DNA of 64,000 nt from Massilia sp. KIM (GCF_002007115.1 NZ_MVAD01000002.1:992001-1056000); one strand, 5' to 3'; numbered from the stretch's first letter, positions 55,446 to 63,863 are shown. A program made the numbers and translations. Notes: a model not told the origin generated them from the sequence alone.

Positions 55446-56615
55446 TCACGCGCCTTGCGCCGCGGCGGCCTGGCGGCGCGGCAGCCACACGGTGAAACGG
55501 CTGCCGCGGCCCGGACCGTCGCTGTGGCAGCTCACCTTGCCGCCGTGGTGCTCGACCAGGCTCTTGACCAGCGCCAGGCCCAGTCCCAGCCCGCCGGATG
55601 CGCGGTCGGGCGTGCGCTCGGCCTGGGCGAACAGCTCGAACACGTGGGGGATGAGATCGGGGGCCATGCCGATGCCGTTGTCTTCCACCACCAGCGCCAC
55701 CCGTTCGTCGTCGAGATCGACGCGCAGCGCGATGGCGCCGCCTTGCGGCGTGTACTTGGCGGCGTTGGTCAGCAGGTTGCTGACCACCTGCACCAGGCGC
55801 TTGCGGTCGCCGTTCACGGGCACCGGCTCGCGGAGTTCGGCGACGCTGAAGGCCTGGGCGCGCGCCTGCATCTGGGGCAGTACCTGTTCCACGGCGTCGT
55901 CGATCACGCTGCGCAGGTCGAGCGGCTCGCAGCGCACCTCGATGATGCCGCGTGTGACGCGCGAGACGTCGAGCAGGTCGTCGACCAGGGTCGCCATATG
56001 GGTCACCTGGCGCGCGATGATGTTGCTGGCGTTGATGATGGTGTGGTCGCCGCTGTTGGCCATCCTGAGGATGGTGGCGGCGGCGCTGATCGGCGAGAGG
56101 GGATTGCGCAGCTCGTGCCCGAGCATGGCCAGGAACTGGTTGCGGCGCTGTTTTTCCGCCTCCTGGGCCTTGCGCGCGGCCTTGGCGAAACTGAACACCG
56201 AGGCCGCCAGCAGCTGGTCGATGGCCTCGTTGAAGCGGGTGATGTCGACGATGTCGGTCTGTTCGGCGGACTTGGTCGATTCTGCCCACAGGCGCAGCAC
56301 GCTGGAGCGCAGCGCGCGGTATTCGGACACCAGCTGCTCGATGCTGAAGTTGGATTCGAGCCGGGCGACCCCGTGGTGCTCGCCCGCCTGGCTCTGCGGC
56401 GACGCCGGTTCCAGGCCGTGCGACTTGGCGATCTCCTGGTCGCGTGACTGCGGATTGCGCAAGTCCTCGGCGATCCCTTTCAGCATGACCGCGGCGTGGT
56501 TGCGCAGCTCCTTGGTGCTCATGGATGCGCCCGGCGGCTCGAGCGTACGCGCGAAGTTCTCCCATTCCTGCAGGATCGCTTCCAGCTGATCGAGGATGAA
56601 GTCGGCCAGGCGCAT
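55446..56615 (-). CDS. Cytosolic sensor histidine kinase with RsbRD-like N-terminus
   Basis: A 389-residue kinase. Residues 1-115 are helical (LADFILDQLEAILQEWENFA, then FSIEQLVSEYRALRSSVLRL), resembling the RsbRD N-terminal domain. HisKA follows with H167 in FLAMLGHELRNPLSPISAAA, then HATPase_c with VVSNLLTNAAKYTP, VEDNGIGM and GGLGLGLALVKSLVEHHGG. No membrane helix and no adjacent response regulator, so it is an orphan. GGGAGAAA precedes the ATG. Downstream of and convergent with hrpA. Confidence 0.88.
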   Translation of the reverse strand: MRLADFILDQLEAILQEWENFARTLEPPGASMSTKELRNHAAVMLKGIAEDLRNPQSRDQEIAKSHGLEPASPQSQAGEHHGVARLESNFSIEQLVSEYRALRSSVLRLWAESTKSAEQTDIVDITRFNEAIDQLLAASVFSFAKAARKAQEAEKQRRNQFLAMLGHELRNPLSPISAAATILRMANSGDHTIINASNIIARQVTHMATLVDDLLDVSRVTRGIIEVRCEPLDLRSVIDDAVEQVLPQMQARAQAFSVAELREPVPVNGDRKRLVQVVSNLLTNAAKYTPQGGAIALRVDLDDERVALVVEDNGIGMAPDLIPHVFELFAQAERTPDRASGGLGLGLALVKSLVEHHGGKVSCHSDGPGRGSRFTVWLPRRQAAAAQGA

Positions 56616-56690
56616 GGGTTTCTCCCGGGCGAAGCCGATGAGCGGCGACGCGGGCGTCGCCCCGCGCCCGCGTGCCGCTAGTATAGGGCC

Positions 56691-57350
56691 TCAGCCCAGG
56701 TTGCTGCCACGAATCTTGCTCAGGTCCTTATCGTCGCCCAGGTTGCCGGGGCGTGGATCGATGCTCTTGCCGTCGTCGAAAGCGCCGCCGCCGGCGCCGA
56801 CGCCGCCCATGCCGGAGCCGCTGCCGAGGTCGCCCCCGCCGGCATGCCCCGCGCCCATGGACGAGCCGACCGCGCCGCCGCTGGCTGGACGGCCCATGCC
56901 GCCGCCCAGGCCCATCTCGACGCCCGGACCCATGGTCGGCGCGCCGGGACGGTTGGGATCGGTGCCGTAGAAGCTGTGCACGCTGGTGGCCCAGTTGACG
57001 TCGCTCATGTTGGGCCAAGCGTCCTTGTCGAAGCCCGGCGCGTTCTTGAGCCGCTCTTTATTGACGTTGAGTACGAAGCGGTGGTTGGCGGTGTCGAGGT
57101 GCAGCGCCTGCCAGGGCACGGCGAACAGCTTTTCGCCCATGCCGAGGAAGCCGCCGAAGGCCAGCACGGCATACGCGACCTGGCCGGTCTGCATGTCGAG
57201 CATGATTTCCTTGATGTCGCCGAGATTTTCTTCCTCGGCATTGACGACGTTGTCGCCGATCAGGGTATCGGCGCCCATCAGCGCCGGGCCCGGACCGGCA
57301 TGCCGGGCGCCTTTGTACATCCCATATTTGTCACGATCTGCGTAGCCCAT
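56691..57350 (-). CDS. PRC-barrel domain protein with Gly-rich tail
   Basis: A 219-residue protein. A PRC-barrel domain occupies about 25-110: LIGDNVVNAEEENLGDIKEI, QVAYAVLAFGGFLGMGEKLF and FAVPWQALHLD. It resembles the stress-associated PRC proteins common in soil proteobacteria. The C-terminal 80 residues are very rich in Gly, Ala and Met (MGPGVEMGLGGGMG), probably flexible. No signal peptide. GGGAGGAG precedes the ATG. It lies 75 bases upstream of the orphan kinase gene on the same strand. Confidence 0.85.
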   Translation of the reverse strand: MGYADRDKYGMYKGARHAGPGPALMGADTLIGDNVVNAEEENLGDIKEIMLDMQTGQVAYAVLAFGGFLGMGEKLFAVPWQALHLDTANHRFVLNVNKERLKNAPGFDKDAWPNMSDVNWATSVHSFYGTDPNRPGAPTMGPGVEMGLGGGMGRPASGGAVGSSMGAGHAGGGDLGSGSGMGGVGAGGGAFDDGKSIDPRPGNLGDDKDLSKIRGSNLG

Positions 57351-57560
57351 GTTCTCCTCCCGTTCGGTGAGATGACCGCAGCACCATTAGACCACCCTGG
57401 ACGGGGTAAGTTGAAGTACTGCTGTAACAATGATATGGCTCAATCGGGACAGGCTGCGCGCGTTAGTTAAGGATGAGCTTGCACGCTATGCGAGCTGGCG
57501 CACAGAAGCACCCCGGGCGGGTGGTTATTCTGATAAGACATGTTTCGGAGGACATAACAA

Positions 57561-57668
57561 ATGACGATCACTGCGCGTTGCAACTATGGCGGTTCGCTGG
57601 GCAAACTGATCCGTACCCGTTCGCTGGGCTCCCTGTTCGCCCGCCTGCGCTGGGCGCGCAGCCGCTGA
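57561..57668 (+). CDS. Small basic protein, 35 residues, unassigned
   Basis: An ATG with an excellent CGGAGGA site eight bases upstream opens a 35-codon frame beginning MTITARCNYGGSLGKLIRTR and ending RLRWARSR with a TGA. It has no acidic residue and about eight Lys/Arg, and the C-terminal half could form an amphipathic helix. No family is recognised. The upstream gap (57351-57560) shows no other gene, only a possible TATTCT -10 near 57526. It stops 31 bases before the convergent SDR gene end. Confidence 0.5.
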   Translation: MTITARCNYGGSLGKLIRTRSLGSLFARLRWARSR

Positions 57669-57699
57669 ACCCGGAACCCGGCAGTCCCGGGCTCCCGCG

Positions 57700-58737
57700 T
57701 CAGGGCTGGCCGCCGCCGCCCGCGACGCCGTAGACGTGGCCGGTGGTGAAGCTCGACTCGTCCGAGGCGAGGGTGACGAAGGCCGCCGCCAGCTCGGCCG
57801 GCTGGCCGGGGCGTTTCATCGGCGCGCTCTCGCCGAAACTCTTGAGGTTTTCCTGGGTCTGCCCGCCCGAGACCTGGAGCGGGGTCCAGACCGGTCCCGG
57901 CGCCACCGCATTCACCCGGATTCCCTTTTCCGCTAGCTGCTTGGCCAGCGATTTCGTGAACGCCACCTCGAAGGCCTTGGTGGAGGCATAGTCGAGCAGG
58001 TTGGCGGAGGGGTCGTAGGCCTGCTGCGAGGCGGTATTGATGATGCAGGCGCCCGCGCTCATGTAGGGCACGGCCGCCTTGGTGATCCAGAACACGGCAT
58101 ACACATTGGTCTTGATGGTCCAGTCGAAATCGGCGCTCGAGATGTCGAGGATGGAGTTGGCCGACTTCTGGCGCGCGGCGTTATTGACCAGGATGTCCAG
58201 GCCGCCCAGCTCGCGAGTGGCCGTTTCCACCAGCTTCTTGCAGAAGGCTTCCTCGCGGATGTCGCCCGGAATGGCGACCGCCTTGCGTCCCGCCTCGCGG
58301 ATCAGCTGCACGACTTCGCGCGCGTCGGCCTCCTCAGCCGGCAGGTAATTGATGGCCACGTCGGCGCCTTCGCGTGCGAAGGCGATCGCGGCGGCGCGCC
58401 CGATGCCCGAGTCGCCTCCGGTGACCAGCGCCTTGCGTCCGGCAAGCCGCCCGCTGCCGCGGTAGGTGGTTTCTCCATGATCTGGCCGCGGCGTCATCTT
58501 GCCGGCGAGGCCAGGCCAGGGTTGGGACTGGTTGGGGAAGGGCGGCCGCGGATAGCGCGCCGCCGCCTCGCGCGCGCGTCCCGGCGGCGGCTGGTTGCCC
58601 GCGCCCGACTGCGCAAGGGCGGGAATCGCGGCGGCCGAGGCTGCGATGCCGGTGGCGACGGTACTGACGAAACGGCGGCGCGCGGGCTCCGCCGCATCGC
58701 CGGGAAGCGCTTGCTCCTTGGGTTTTTCCTTGTCCAT
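57700..58737 (-). CDS. SDR-family oxidoreductase with Tat-like signal
   Basis: A 345-residue protein with an N-terminal [20 protein letters not shown] and an AQS cleavage-like end, resembling a twin-arginine signal, then a YhdF/YgaY-type short-chain dehydrogenase. The nucleotide motif is [12 protein letters not shown], with NNAA, a Ser in [12 protein letters not shown] and the YASTK catalytic pair. Family members of this type are general-stress oxidoreductases of unknown substrate, normally cytosolic. AGGAG five bases before the ATG at 58737 decides the start over an upstream in-frame codon. Confidence 0.88.
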   Translation of the reverse strand: MDKEKPKEQALPGDAAEPARRRFVSTVATGIAASAAAIPALAQSGAGNQPPPGRAREAAARYPRPPFPNQSQPWPGLAGKMTPRPDHGETTYRGSGRLAGRKALVTGGDSGIGRAAAIAFAREGADVAINYLPAEEADAREVVQLIREAGRKAVAIPGDIREEAFCKKLVETATRELGGLDILVNNAARQKSANSILDISSADFDWTIKTNVYAVFWITKAAVPYMSAGACIINTASQQAYDPSANLLDYASTKAFEVAFTKSLAKQLAEKGIRVNAVAPGPVWTPLQVSGGQTQENLKSFGESAPMKRPGQPAELAAAFVTLASDESSFTTGHVYGVAGGGGQP

Positions 58738-58855
58738 GCCTGCTCCTGTAAGGGTGGGAAGGGGCCGCAATTTAGCGGTCACATCGGTCGCAAGCGATGG
58801 TAATCGCGATCAAAAAGACAAGGCACGCGCTAGCTTGGCAGAAACAACAAAACTG

Positions 58856-58915
58856 GGGTCGGAGTCGAATTGTTTGACAACTTTGAGGAATTGCCCAAAA
58901 AGTCGACTCCGACCC
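58856..58915 (+). repeat. 60-bp element with terminal inverted repeats, copy A
   Basis: Starts GGGTCGGAGTCGA and ends TCGACTCCGACCC, with inner sequence TTGACAACTTTGAGGAATTG. The two ends are inverted repeats of 13 or more bases, up to about 19 in the other copy. A second copy in opposite orientation lies 120 bases away. The gap between SDR and Bug genes (58738-59158) holds these two copies, a decayed coding fragment and a terminator. Confidence 0.88.
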
Positions 58916-59035
58916 TAGTTTTTTTCTTTCTTAAGCGTAAAAACGCATCGCTTCTTCTTGAGTTCGATCAAACCGCTTTTGCTTGCTTCTTCCCGCATCT
59001 GTGCATCGGCGAACTCGGCCAGCGAAGAATAAATA
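58915..59035 (-). pseudogene. Possible decayed 3' end of a gene between the two 60-bp elements
   Basis: The minus strand between the repeats reads as a frame ending KRCVFTLKKEKN and stop, preceded by LAEFADAQMREEASKSGLIE. It has no start codon or ribosome-binding site, and an in-frame stop lies in the adjacent repeat. The composition is lower in GC than the surroundings. It looks like the remaining C-terminus of a gene, perhaps one that once belonged to a mobile element. I cannot identify the family. Confidence 0.35.
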
Positions 59036-59095
59036 GGGTCGGAGTCGACTTTTTGGGCAATTCCTCAAAGTTGTCAAAAAAGTCGACTCCGACCC
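59036..59095 (-). repeat. 60-bp element with terminal inverted repeats, copy B
   Basis: Reverse orientation of copy A with only two or three differences over 60 bases. Here the terminal arms GGGTCGGAGTCGACTTTTT are complete on both ends. A strong hairpin can form. It lies just past the stop of the Bug-family gene. Confidence 0.88.
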
Positions 59096-59113
59096 TAATT
59101 TTGAAGGCGAAAA

Positions 59114-59139
59114 AAAAGGATGGCCGGAGCCATCCTTTT
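59114..59139 (-). terminator. Rho-independent terminator of the Bug-family gene
   Basis: Eleven-base perfect arms AAAAGGATGGC/GCCATCCTTTT with loop CGGA. On the minus strand the hairpin is followed by a run of T residues, 20 bases past the gene's stop. Confidence 0.9.
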
Positions 59140-59158
59140 CGAGGGGGAAAGGACTGGG

Positions 59159-60145
59159 TCAGTCGACGGTCGCGCCGCTGTCCTTGACAACCTTCGACCA
59201 CTTGAGCGATTCGGCCTGGACGAACTTGCCGAAGTTTTCCGGGGTGTCGCCGACGTACTCGGTGCCGGTGTCGGTCAGCACCTTCTGGAACTCGGGGCTC
59301 TTCATGACCTTCTGGGCTTCGGCGTTGATCTTGGCGATCACGTTCTTCGGGGTCTTGGCCGGTGCGAACAGGCCGTACCAGGCGTAGGATTCGATCGCCG
59401 GCAGGCCCGCTTCGGCGAAGGTCGGCACGTCAGGCAGCAGCGGCGAACGCTTCGAGCCCGACACGGCGATCGGCTTCACCTTGCCGCTCTTGATGTGCGG
59501 CATGATGGCGATGGTCGAGTCGAACATCATCGGGATGTGGCCGCCCAGCAGGTCGGAGATGGCCGGCGCCGAACCCTTGTAGGGCACGTGGGTCATCTGC
59601 AGCTTGGCCGCGCTGGCGAACAGTTCGCCGGTCAGGTGCTGCGGTGTGCCGTTGCCCGAGGAGGCGTAGGAGAACTGGCCGCCCTTCGACTGGATGTGAG
59701 CCATCAGTTCCTTCAGGTTCTTGGCCGGCACCGAGGGGTGGGCCACCAGCACCAGCGGGGCGCGCAGCAGGTTGGTCACCGGCGCCAGGTCCTTCAGCGG
59801 GTCGAAGGGCAGCTTCTTGTACAGGCTGGGGTTGATGACGATCGGCGCGCTCGAGGTCACCAGCAGGGTCTGGCCGTCGCCCGCGGCGCGGGTCACGGCC
59901 GCGGTGCCGATGTTGCCGCCGCCGCCGGCGCGGTTATCGATGACGAAGGACTGGCCAAGGTTCTGGGTCAGGCCCTTGGACAGGGGGCGGGCAGCGATGT
60001 CCGACGGACCGCCCGGGGGCCACGGCACCACGACCGTGACGTTACCCGTCGGCCAGTTCTGGGCCAGGGCGCTGACCGAGATGACCGAGGCTGCGAAAGC
60101 AAACGCGAGCTGTTTGCCTTGGTGGGAGAAGAGACGCATATTCAT
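59159..60145 (-). CDS. Bug/TctC-family periplasmic substrate-binding protein
   Basis: A 328-residue tripartite tricarboxylate receptor. Signal peptide (LAFAFAASVISVSALAQ), then WPTGNVTVVVPWPPGGPSDI, VIDNRAGGGGNIGTAAVTRA, and YASSGNGTPQHLTGELF, all typical of Bug proteins. The family is greatly expanded in Burkholderiales and binds small carboxylates. The transporter subunits TctA and TctB are not adjacent, as is common. It carries its own terminator. Confidence 0.93.
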   Translation of the reverse strand: MNMRLFSHQGKQLAFAFAASVISVSALAQNWPTGNVTVVVPWPPGGPSDIAARPLSKGLTQNLGQSFVIDNRAGGGGNIGTAAVTRAAGDGQTLLVTSSAPIVINPSLYKKLPFDPLKDLAPVTNLLRAPLVLVAHPSVPAKNLKELMAHIQSKGGQFSYASSGNGTPQHLTGELFASAAKLQMTHVPYKGSAPAISDLLGGHIPMMFDSTIAIMPHIKSGKVKPIAVSGSKRSPLLPDVPTFAEAGLPAIESYAWYGLFAPAKTPKNVIAKINAEAQKVMKSPEFQKVLTDTGTEYVGDTPENFGKFVQAESLKWSKVVKDSGATVD

Positions 60146-60242
60146 ACCCTTTGTGTGGTTGATTCATCCGATAACCGGCTGAAACGATTCTACACCAAGG
60201 GCAATCCAGCCGAACAGCGCCCGTGCATCGCTCCTCCCGGCT

Positions 60243-61550
60243 TCAGTGCCAGTTCACCGGCATCAGCATGCGCGCCCGGCACCAGCGCGCGAGCAGGTGG
60301 CCGAGCATGCGCGGCAGGCCCACGTGGGTCAGCACGTAGCGCTCGTAGGTCCAGCGGTAGAGCAGGCTGGCGAGCGCGCCGCGCACCCGCAGGTGATGGC
60401 GGCCGACGGCGCGCAGCAGGATGCCTACCGTCCCTGAGCGGCCCAGCGTGACCAGGGTGCCGTAGTCGCGGTAGCGGAAGCAGGGCGGCGTGCGTCCCGG
60501 CGCGCTGCTCAGGAGGCGCGCCAGGAACTCGGCCTGCTGGCGCGCCGCCTGGGCGCTGGGCGGAACCATCTGGCCGGGCTCGGCCTGCTGCAGCGAGCAG
60601 CAGTCGCCCATGGCGTAGATGTGGCGGTCGTCCACCGTCCGCAGCTGCTCGTTCACCAGCACCTGGTCGTTGCGGTTGAGTGCAAGCGCCGGCGTGATCG
60701 CCAGCGCCGGACCGCGCACCCCGGCCGCCCACACGGTGAGCGCGGCGGGGAAGACCCGGCCGTCCTCGGTGCGCACTTCACGGGCGCCCACTTCGGCCAC
60801 GGCGGCGCCGGTGCAGACCTCGACGCCCAGCTCGGCCAGCTTGCGCACTGCCAGGGCCGAGAGCTCGGGATCGAGTCCGCCCAGCAGGCGCGCGCCGCGC
60901 TCGAGAATGCGGATGCGCACCTGGCGCGAGGCGCCCAGCCCGCTCAGGCGGTAGCGCACCAGGGTGTCGACCGTGTGGCGCAGGTCGGCCGCCAGCTCGA
61001 TGCCGGTGGGACCGGCGCCGACGATGACGATGTCCACCAGCGGCAGGTCGGCGTGCGGGCTGGCGCAGGCCAGTCCCTCGCGCGCCCCGGCCTGGGCGCA
61101 GGCGTTCAGGAAGCGCTGGCGGAAGGCCTCTGCCTGGGCCACGCTGTCGAGCGAGAGGCAGTGCGCGCGCGCGCCGGGCACGCCGTAGAAGTTGGTGACC
61201 GAGCCGAAGGACAGCACTAGCCTGTCGTAGTCCAAAGCGACCGTCGTCCCGCCGGCCTGCGGACGGCGCGGCTTGACCATCAGGCTGCAGGTGGCGCGGT
61301 CGATCGCGACGATCTCGCCGCACAGGAATTCGAAGCCGTTGTCGACCGCCTGGCGCGCGTAGTCGATGTGGTAGTGGCTGGGATCGATCAGCCCCGCCGC
61401 CACCGAATGCAGGAGCGGCTTCCAGAAGTGGGCCGGCGCGCTGTCGACCAGGATCACCCGGGCCGTCCCGGCCGCGCCGCGCGTACGGCCCAGGCGCGTG
61501 GCCAGGTCCAGTCCGGCGACGCCGCCGCCTGCGATCACGATGGTTTCCAT
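60243..61550 (-). CDS. ndh: Type II NADH dehydrogenase-like FAD oxidoreductase
   Basis: A 435-residue flavoprotein with two dinucleotide-binding folds: VIAGGGVAGLDLATRLGR for FAD near the start and IVIVGAGPTGIELAADLR for NADH near residue 170. The C-terminal FAD motif is IYAMGDCCSLQ. It resembles single-subunit NDH-2, which passes electrons from NADH to quinone without pumping protons. The C-terminus is Arg-rich and amphipathic (RWTYERYVLTHVGLPRMLGH), suitable for membrane association. Sulfide:quinone reductase relatives are less likely. Confidence 0.87.
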   Translation of the reverse strand: METIVIAGGGVAGLDLATRLGRTRGAAGTARVILVDSAPAHFWKPLLHSVAAGLIDPSHYHIDYARQAVDNGFEFLCGEIVAIDRATCSLMVKPRRPQAGGTTVALDYDRLVLSFGSVTNFYGVPGARAHCLSLDSVAQAEAFRQRFLNACAQAGAREGLACASPHADLPLVDIVIVGAGPTGIELAADLRHTVDTLVRYRLSGLGASRQVRIRILERGARLLGGLDPELSALAVRKLAELGVEVCTGAAVAEVGAREVRTEDGRVFPAALTVWAAGVRGPALAITPALALNRNDQVLVNEQLRTVDDRHIYAMGDCCSLQQAEPGQMVPPSAQAARQQAEFLARLLSSAPGRTPPCFRYRDYGTLVTLGRSGTVGILLRAVGRHHLRVRGALASLLYRWTYERYVLTHVGLPRMLGHLLARWCRARMLMPVNWH

Positions 61551-61686
61551 GTTCGTTCTCCTTGTGATGGTCGATCGGGGGCGCGACAGGTCCGACGCGC
61601 GGACGCTGCCTCGTGTGCTGCGGGATGGTTTCCGCCTTGACTTGCGCCTAGGCGGGCGCCGCTGGCGGCGCGCGCGGATAGCGCTG

Positions 61687-62067
61687 CTAGCGCGGACGCG
61701 CCAGCAGCGACTGGGCGCGGATGCGCAAGCGCGCCTGGCGCGCCGCCTGCAACGCCGGCCGCGAGGAGGCGACCACCACCGCCGCCTCGGGCGGCAGCTC
61801 GAGCGTGCGCAATACGATGGAATAGGGCGCCTTGTGGCCGCTGGCCGCGTAGTCGGCGCCGGTCAGCACGACCGAGAAGATGTGGTGGGCGGTGTCGCCG
61901 AAGCGCTCGCGCAGGCGGATGCCGGCCTCGCGGTGCGGCAGCTCGGTCACCAGCGCGCAGTGGCGGCCATCGTGCAGGGCCTGGTCGAGAAGACGGGAAG
62001 CATCGCTGGTGGCCGGGTCCTTGTCTGGAAATGCCGACAAATCGAAGATGATCGCCTGGGCCGCCAT
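61687..62067 (-). CDS. Degenerate HAD-like protein, unassigned
   Basis: A 126-residue protein with a HAD-like outline but eroded catalytic motifs. Motif I reads IIFDLSAFPDKD (first Asp kept, second lost). The Lys region is GHKAPYSIVLRTLEL, and the final motif, normally GDSxxD, is VVASSRPALQAARQAR with no acidic residues. It therefore probably has no phosphatase activity and may bind a phosphorylated ligand or regulate. GGAGG precedes the ATG. Divergent from a LysR gene that may control it. Confidence 0.6.
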   Translation of the reverse strand: MAAQAIIFDLSAFPDKDPATSDASRLLDQALHDGRHCALVTELPHREAGIRLRERFGDTAHHIFSVVLTGADYAASGHKAPYSIVLRTLELPPEAAVVVASSRPALQAARQARLRIRAQSLLARPR

Positions 62068-62164
62068 GATTTCCTCCCTCGCTGGTTTGATGACAGTTTT
62101 ACTATACGGCCAAGCCGGATAAAATAAAAATCAGTTTTCTGCGAAATTCAATAAGGAATAGCTT

Positions 62165-63109
62165 ATGTATCCGGCCAGCTTCAAGCAGCTGCAAGCCCTG
62201 GTGCAGGTGGCGCGCCACGCCAGCGTGTCGCGCGCGGCCGAGGCCATGCACGTGACCCAGCCCGCCGTGTCCCTGCACCTCAAGCTGCTGGAGGAGGCGG
62301 CCGGCACGCCCCTGACCCGCAAGCAGGGCCGCAACATCCAGATGACGGCCGCGGGCGAGCTGCTGGTCGGCTACGCCGAGCGCATCCTGCGCCTGTGGGA
62401 AGAGGCGGGCGACGAGATCGCGGCCTTCAAGGGCGTCACCAGCGGCAGCCTGCGCATCGGCGCCGTGATGACGGCCGAGCACCTGCTGCCGCCGATGCTG
62501 GTGCGCTTCACCACCGGCCGCCCGCACGTGCGCATCCGCCTGCAGGTCGGCTCGCGCCCCGAGGTGATCGGCATGCTGAGCCGCGACGAGATCGACCTCG
62601 CCATCATGGGCACGCCGCCGCGCGAGTTCCCCACCAGCGCCAGCCGCTTCGCGCGCCATCCGATGGCCTTCTTCGCCGCGCCCGGCCATCCTCTGGCGGG
62701 CCGCAGCGTCGGCCTGGCGGAACTGGCCGACCACAACCTGCTGGTGCGCGAGCGCGGCTCGGGCACGCGGGCCGCGGTCGAGAAGCTCTACCTGGACGCC
62801 GGCGCGCCGCTGTCCTTCGGCTCCGAGCTGTCGAGCAACGAGGCGATCAAGCAGATGACGGCGGCCGGACTGGGCGTGGGCTTCCTCTCGGTCCACGCCT
62901 GCACCCTGGAGGTGCGCAACCGCCTGCTGGCGCCGCTCGCGGTGGCCGGCACGCCGGTCTCGGGCGACTGGCACGTGATGCACAAGGCCGACCACGCGAT
63001 CCCGACCGTGGCCGCCTCCTTCCACGAATTCATCGTCGAGCACGGACAGGCCGTGATCATCGAAGAACTGGAGCGGCAGCGCCGCCCCGCCCGGCGCGCG
63101 GCCAAATAG
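62165..63109 (+). CDS. LysR-family transcriptional regulator
   Basis: A 314-residue LTTR. The N-terminal helix-turn-helix is QLQALVQVARHASVSRAAEA with VTQPAVSLHLKLLEE, and the C-terminal effector domain resembles CbbR/CysL types (GSLRIGAVMTAEHLLPPML, then ELSSNEAIKQMTAAGLGVGF). AAGGA is eight bases before the ATG. LysR regulators usually act on the divergent gene, here the degenerate HAD protein, through the AT-rich 97-base gap. The effector is unknown. Confidence 0.93.
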   Translation: MYPASFKQLQALVQVARHASVSRAAEAMHVTQPAVSLHLKLLEEAAGTPLTRKQGRNIQMTAAGELLVGYAERILRLWEEAGDEIAAFKGVTSGSLRIGAVMTAEHLLPPMLVRFTTGRPHVRIRLQVGSRPEVIGMLSRDEIDLAIMGTPPREFPTSASRFARHPMAFFAAPGHPLAGRSVGLAELADHNLLVRERGSGTRAAVEKLYLDAGAPLSFGSELSSNEAIKQMTAAGLGVGFLSVHACTLEVRNRLLAPLAVAGTPVSGDWHVMHKADHAIPTVAASFHEFIVEHGQAVIIEELERQRRPARRAAK

Positions 63110-63112
63110 TGC

Positions 63113-63140
63113 TTGAAGTTTCGCACATCTGTGCTAAAGT
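63113..63140 (+). promoter_or_regulatory. tetR promoter with 20-bp operator
   Basis: The near-palindrome TTTCGCACATCTGTGCTAAA (63119-63138, one mismatch between nine-base arms) is embedded in a promoter TTGAAG (63113-63118), 16 bases, TAAAGT (63135-63140). The following TetR gene starts at 63147, so the regulator probably represses itself, and the transcript leader would be very short. Confidence 0.75.
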
Positions 63141-63146
63141 GAGCGC

Positions 63147-63770
63147 ATGACTACCGCCGCCGCCACCGCCAAAGCCGAAGCGACCTACGCCACCATCGTC
63201 GGCGCCGCCATGGACATGGCCGCCGCCGAGGGCATCGGCAAGCTGTCGCTGGGCGAGCTGTCCAAGCGCACCGGCATCAGCAAGAGCGGGATCTTCTCGC
63301 GCGTCGGCTCGCTCGAGGCGCTGCAGAGCGCGGTGCTGGACGAATACGACCGCCGCTTCAGCGAGGAGGTCTTCCTGCCCGCGCTGCAGGCGCCCAAGGG
63401 CTTGCCGCGCCTGGTGATGCAGGTCGACCTCTGGCTCAAACGCATCGGCGTCGAGACCACCCGCGGCTCCTGCCTGTACACGGCGGGCGCCTTCGAGTTC
63501 GACGACGTGCCGGGGCCGCTGCGCGACCGGCTCGAGGCCGGCGTGGTGCGCTGGCGCGCCTCGCTGCGCAAGACCGCGCTGCAGGCCATGGAAGCGGGGC
63601 ACCTGCGGCCGGACACCGATCCCGAACAGCTGGTGTTCGAGATCTACAGCCTGGTGATCGGCGTGATGCACGACGTGCGCTTCCTGCGCGGCGACGCCAC
63701 CGCGCGCCGCGCCCAGCGCGCGTTCAACCGCCTGATTTCGACTTACAAGAGCTTCAACGACCTGGAGTAG
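63147..63770 (+). CDS. TetR-family regulator
   Basis: A 207-residue regulator with the helix-turn-helix LSLGELSKRTGISKSGIFSR (about 33-52) and a C-terminal ligand domain of the type found in many Burkholderiales (DRLEAGVVRWRASLRKTALQ). The same 20-bp operator lies before its own gene and before the next small gene, which shows the likely regulon. Ligand unknown. Related regulators often control lipid or hydrolase genes, and the rest of such an operon may lie beyond the window. Confidence 0.92.
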   Translation: MTTAAATAKAEATYATIVGAAMDMAAAEGIGKLSLGELSKRTGISKSGIFSRVGSLEALQSAVLDEYDRRFSEEVFLPALQAPKGLPRLVMQVDLWLKRIGVETTRGSCLYTAGAFEFDDVPGPLRDRLEAGVVRWRASLRKTALQAMEAGHLRPDTDPEQLVFEIYSLVIGVMHDVRFLRGDATARRAQRAFNRLISTYKSFNDLE

Positions 63771-63820
63771 CAGGGCGGCATACGGAGGCGGGCCGATGGC
63801 CTGTCATTTTTTTGAAACAA

Positions 63821-63840
63821 TTTCGCACAGGTGTGCGAAA
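63821..63840 (+). promoter_or_regulatory. Perfect TetR operator before the small membrane protein gene
   Basis: TTTCGCACAGGTGTGCGAAA, nine-base perfect arms around GG. It matches the operator before the tetR gene in both arms. TTGAAA (63812-63817) just upstream is a possible -35, but no good -10 is visible. Confidence 0.78.
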
Positions 63841-63863
63841 GATGCATATGCGAGGAGTCCATC

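Noticed and set aside
58870..59187. A 105-codon plus-strand frame through the two 60-bp elements
   Set aside because: It reads through both repeats and a terminator, with the same peptide-like motif appearing because the repeat is repeated. No start signal or homology is visible.
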